Assembly (NCBI GenBank): GCA_030620915.1
Contig: JAUXIR010000120.1
Location: forward strand, 1 to 5,800
Source: Geopsychrobacter sp.
GTDB lineage: Bacteria; Desulfobacterota; Desulfuromonadia; Desulfuromonadales; Geopsychrobacteraceae
Length of the DNA: 5,800 nt
Direction of reading: 5' to 3'
The notes beneath the pieces were generated by a model. That model had not been told where the DNA came from and did not search any database. It saw only the letters and a list, made by a program, of their open reading frames with translations. This document shows, one piece after another, positions 3,807-5,800 of this stretch (position 1 is the first letter of the stretch; every line of letters begins with the position of its first letter). The translations under genes were made by a program, and so were the position numbers.

Positions 3807-5800
3807 ATGATTGAAAAGATCCGTATCCGCGGTGCCCGCGAACATAATCTGAAAAACATCGATATCGATATTCCACGCGACAAACTGGTGATCATTACCG
3901 GTGTCTCCGGCTCAGGGAAGAGTACCCTCGCCTTCGATACCATCTATGCCGAAGGTCAGCGGCGCTACGTCGAGAGCCTGTCGGCCTATGCTCGTCAGTT
4001 TCTCGAGCAGATGGAGAAGCCGGATGTCGATCAGATCGATGGGCTCTCGCCGGCCATTTCGATTGAACAGAAAACCACCTCGCGCAACCCGCGCTCGACC
4101 GTCGGCACCGTTACTGAGATCTATGATTACCTGCGGCTGCTCTTCGCCCGTGCCGGTCAGATTCATTGTTATCGTTGTGGCAAGGAGATCAGTTCACAGA
4201 CCGTGGAACAGATGGTCGACCGGGTGATGCTGACCCCCGAAAAGACCCGCATCATGGTCATGGCTCCCTTGATCCGCGAGCGCAAGGGGGAGTACCGTAA
4301 GGAACTCGCCCAACTGCAGGCGGATGGCTTTGTTCGGGTCCGGATCGATGGAGTCATGCGTGAATTGGGGGAAGAGATTCTTCTCGACAAAAAACGCGTG
4401 CATAGCATTGAGGTTATTGTTGACCGGCTGGTGGTTAAACCTGGAATCGAAACTCGGCTCGCCGATTCGATTGAAACTGCGCTCAAGCTCGCAGACGGGC
4501 AGGTCCGTATCGAAGAACCGGACGGCAACAGCCAGCTCTATTCGGCCAAACATGCCTGTGTCGACTGTGGTATCTCCTACCCTGAAATCTCGCCGCGAAT
4601 GTTCTCATTCAACAACCCCCACGGTGCCTGCCCCGACTGTAGCGGTCTCGGAACGCGCAACTATTTTGACGTCGAGCAGGTCATCCCGGATACCAGTTTG
4701 TCGTTGCGCGAGGGAGCGATTCTCCCCTGGGACAGCCGCTCCGGATATTATTATCAGGCTATGCTTGAAGCGCTCGCCGAGCACTTTAAGTTCGACATGC
4801 ACACCGCTTTTGCAGCGCTCGATAAGAAGGTTTGCGCCATCCTGCTGAATGGCTCGGGTCGCGAGAAGGTGCGTTTCTTCTTCGATCAGGGCGAGCACCG
4901 TCATCACTACGAAAAACCCTTTGAAGGGATATTGCCGAACCTGGAACGACGCTATCGCGAAACCGATTCGGACGCAGTGCGGGAAAATCTTGAAAAATAT
5001 ATGAGTATCATCCCCTGTCCGAGTTGCAATGGTGCGCGGTTGCGCCCGGAATCACTGCATGTGCAAGTGGCGAAAAAGAATATCCAGCAGGTCTGCGCCA
5101 TGTCGATTGCTGAAGCGACAGCCTTCTTTCAAGATCTGGAGTTACCGCCCAAGCAGGCCACAATTGCCCGGCGAATTCTCAAGGAGGTCAGCGACCGTCT
5201 CGGGTTTTTAAGCCACGTCGGTCTCAACTACCTCTCCCTCGATCGTGCGTCTGGAACCCTCTCGGGCGGGGAAGGCCAGCGAATCCGCCTTGCGACCCAG
5301 ATCGGATCGTCGCTGGTGGGGGTCCTCTATATCCTGGATGAGCCTTCGATCGGGCTGCACCAGCGCGACAATCAGCGCCTGCTGGAAACCCTGAAAAAAC
5401 TACGCGACCTGGGCAACACCGTGCTGGTGGTTGAACATGATGAAGAGACGATGCTGGCATCGGACTACCTGATCGACATGGGTCCGGCCGCCGGGGTGCA
5501 TGGTGGTGAGGTCGTTTTTGCCGGGGCTCCACAAGAGGTAGTCGACTGCAAGGAATCCTTGACCGGACAGTATCTGTCGGGCTCACTTCAAATCGAGATC
5601 CCGCCAGCAAGACGCGCCAGTGGACGGAAGATTGTCTTGAAGGGGGCCAGCGCCAATAATCTGCAGGGGGTCGATGTCGAGATCCCGCTCGGGGTATTGA
5701 CCTGTGTCACCGGAGTCTCGGGTTCGGGCAAATCATCGTTGGTCATCGAAACTCTCTACAAGGCCCTTGCCCAGAAACTGCACCGCAATCGCGAGAAGCC
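3807..5800 (+). CDS. uvrA: Excinuclease ABC subunit A UvrA, N-terminal 664 residues (3' truncated by window)
   Basis: The frame is open from ATG 3807 to the window edge without a stop. UvrA is the cytoplasmic damage-sensing ATPase that loads UvrB in nucleotide excision repair. The product starts with the family opening [13 protein letters not shown] (residues 5-17). The first Walker A is GVSGSGKST (32-40). HCYRCG lies at 120-125, followed by the UvrB-binding region. The zinc module has Cys251, Cys254, Cys275 and Cys278 around [14 protein letters not shown]. The insertion domain follows and [11 protein letters not shown] lies at 404-414. The first ABC signature is [12 protein letters not shown] (485-496), Walker B is LYILDEPS (507-514) and the switch His is His544 in VVEHDEE. 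The second Walker A is [10 protein letters not shown] (636-645). The family is about 940-960 residues, so roughly 30% is missing. Most UvrAs I recall have LSGGEA where this has LSGGEG, a mild variant. ATG 3798 is in frame, adding Met-Arg-Phe, but leaves no room for a ribosome binding site, so 3807 is preferred. Confidence 0.97.
   Translation, partial: MIEKIRIRGAREHNLKNIDIDIPRDKLVIITGVSGSGKSTLAFDTIYAEGQRRYVESLSAYARQFLEQMEKPDVDQIDGLSPAISIEQKTTSRNPRSTVGTVTEIYDYLRLLFARAGQIHCYRCGKEISSQTVEQMVDRVMLTPEKTRIMVMAPLIRERKGEYRKELAQLQADGFVRVRIDGVMRELGEEILLDKKRVHSIEVIVDRLVVKPGIETRLADSIETALKLADGQVRIEEPDGNSQLYSAKHACVDCGISYPEISPRMFSFNNPHGACPDCSGLGTRNYFDVEQVIPDTSLSLREGAILPWDSRSGYYYQAMLEALAEHFKFDMHTAFAALDKKVCAILLNGSGREKVRFFFDQGEHRHHYEKPFEGILPNLERRYRETDSDAVRENLEKYMSIIPCPSCNGARLRPESLHVQVAKKNIQQVCAMSIAEATAFFQDLELPPKQATIARRILKEVSDRLGFLSHVGLNYLSLDRASGTLSGGEGQRIRLATQIGSSLVGVLYILDEPSIGLHQRDNQRLLETLKKLRDLGNTVLVVEHDEETMLASDYLIDMGPAAGVHGGEVVFAGAPQEVVDCKESLTGQYLSGSLQIEIPPARRASGRKIVLKGASANNLQGVDVEIPLGVLTCVTGVSGSGKSSLVIETLYKALAQKLHRNREK

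Noticed and set aside
3722..3943. Minus-strand frame of 73 codons overlapping the uvrA start and the repeat
   Set aside because: It runs antisense through conserved uvrA codons and the hairpin repeat; its His-Gln-Gly-His-Gln-type tail is what such repeats yield when translated by chance.
5265..5300. LSGGEG variant of the first UvrA ABC signature as evidence for a divergent UvrA paralogue
   Set aside because: All other motifs, zinc cysteines and both Walker A sites are canonical; a single Ala/Gly change does not support a different function.

Overview
The window reads as a moderately GC-rich Gram-negative bacterial chromosome segment with all genes on the + strand, in the order mfd (3' end), a parvulin-type lipoprotein, a SurA-like periplasmic chaperone, pdxA, and uvrA (5' part, running off the right edge). 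The signal peptides, the lipobox and the SurA-like chaperone indicate a cell with an outer membrane. The gene content and the type of intergenic repeat resemble Desulfuromonadales/Geobacter-type bacteria. That placement is inference from remembered family patterns, not from a search.

Layout. Positions 1-441 hold the C-terminal 146 codons of Mfd, the transcription-repair coupling factor. The lipoprotein gene (435-1382) overlaps the end of mfd by 7 nt and takes its ribosome binding site from the last mfd codons. After 42 nt comes the SurA-like gene (1425-2366). These three probably form one transcription unit, closed by a hairpin over the tandem stop codons (2363-2400) and then a perfect 20-bp inverted repeat with a GCAA loop (2416-2459). 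A good sigma-70-type promoter (-10 TATACT at 2499-2504) lies directly after that terminator and sets up pdxA (2538-3542) as its own unit. The 264-nt gap between pdxA and uvrA is almost filled by a degenerate long inverted repeat (about 3558-3761) carrying CACCAAGG / CGCAGAG-type modules. uvrA begins at 3807 and its first 664 codons are present.

Functional themes. Mfd and UvrA are partners in nucleotide excision repair: Mfd removes stalled RNA polymerase and recruits UvrA. They bracket an outer-membrane protein folding pair (lipoprotein parvulin plus soluble SurA-like protein) and the vitamin B6 gene pdxA. The surA-pdxA adjacency is also known from enterobacteria. I see no new multi-gene system here. 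The less ordinary elements are the intergenic hairpin repeat upstream of uvrA, the tandem parvulin-family chaperones with apparently degenerate catalytic positions, and a pair of G7 tracts inside the SurA-like gene.
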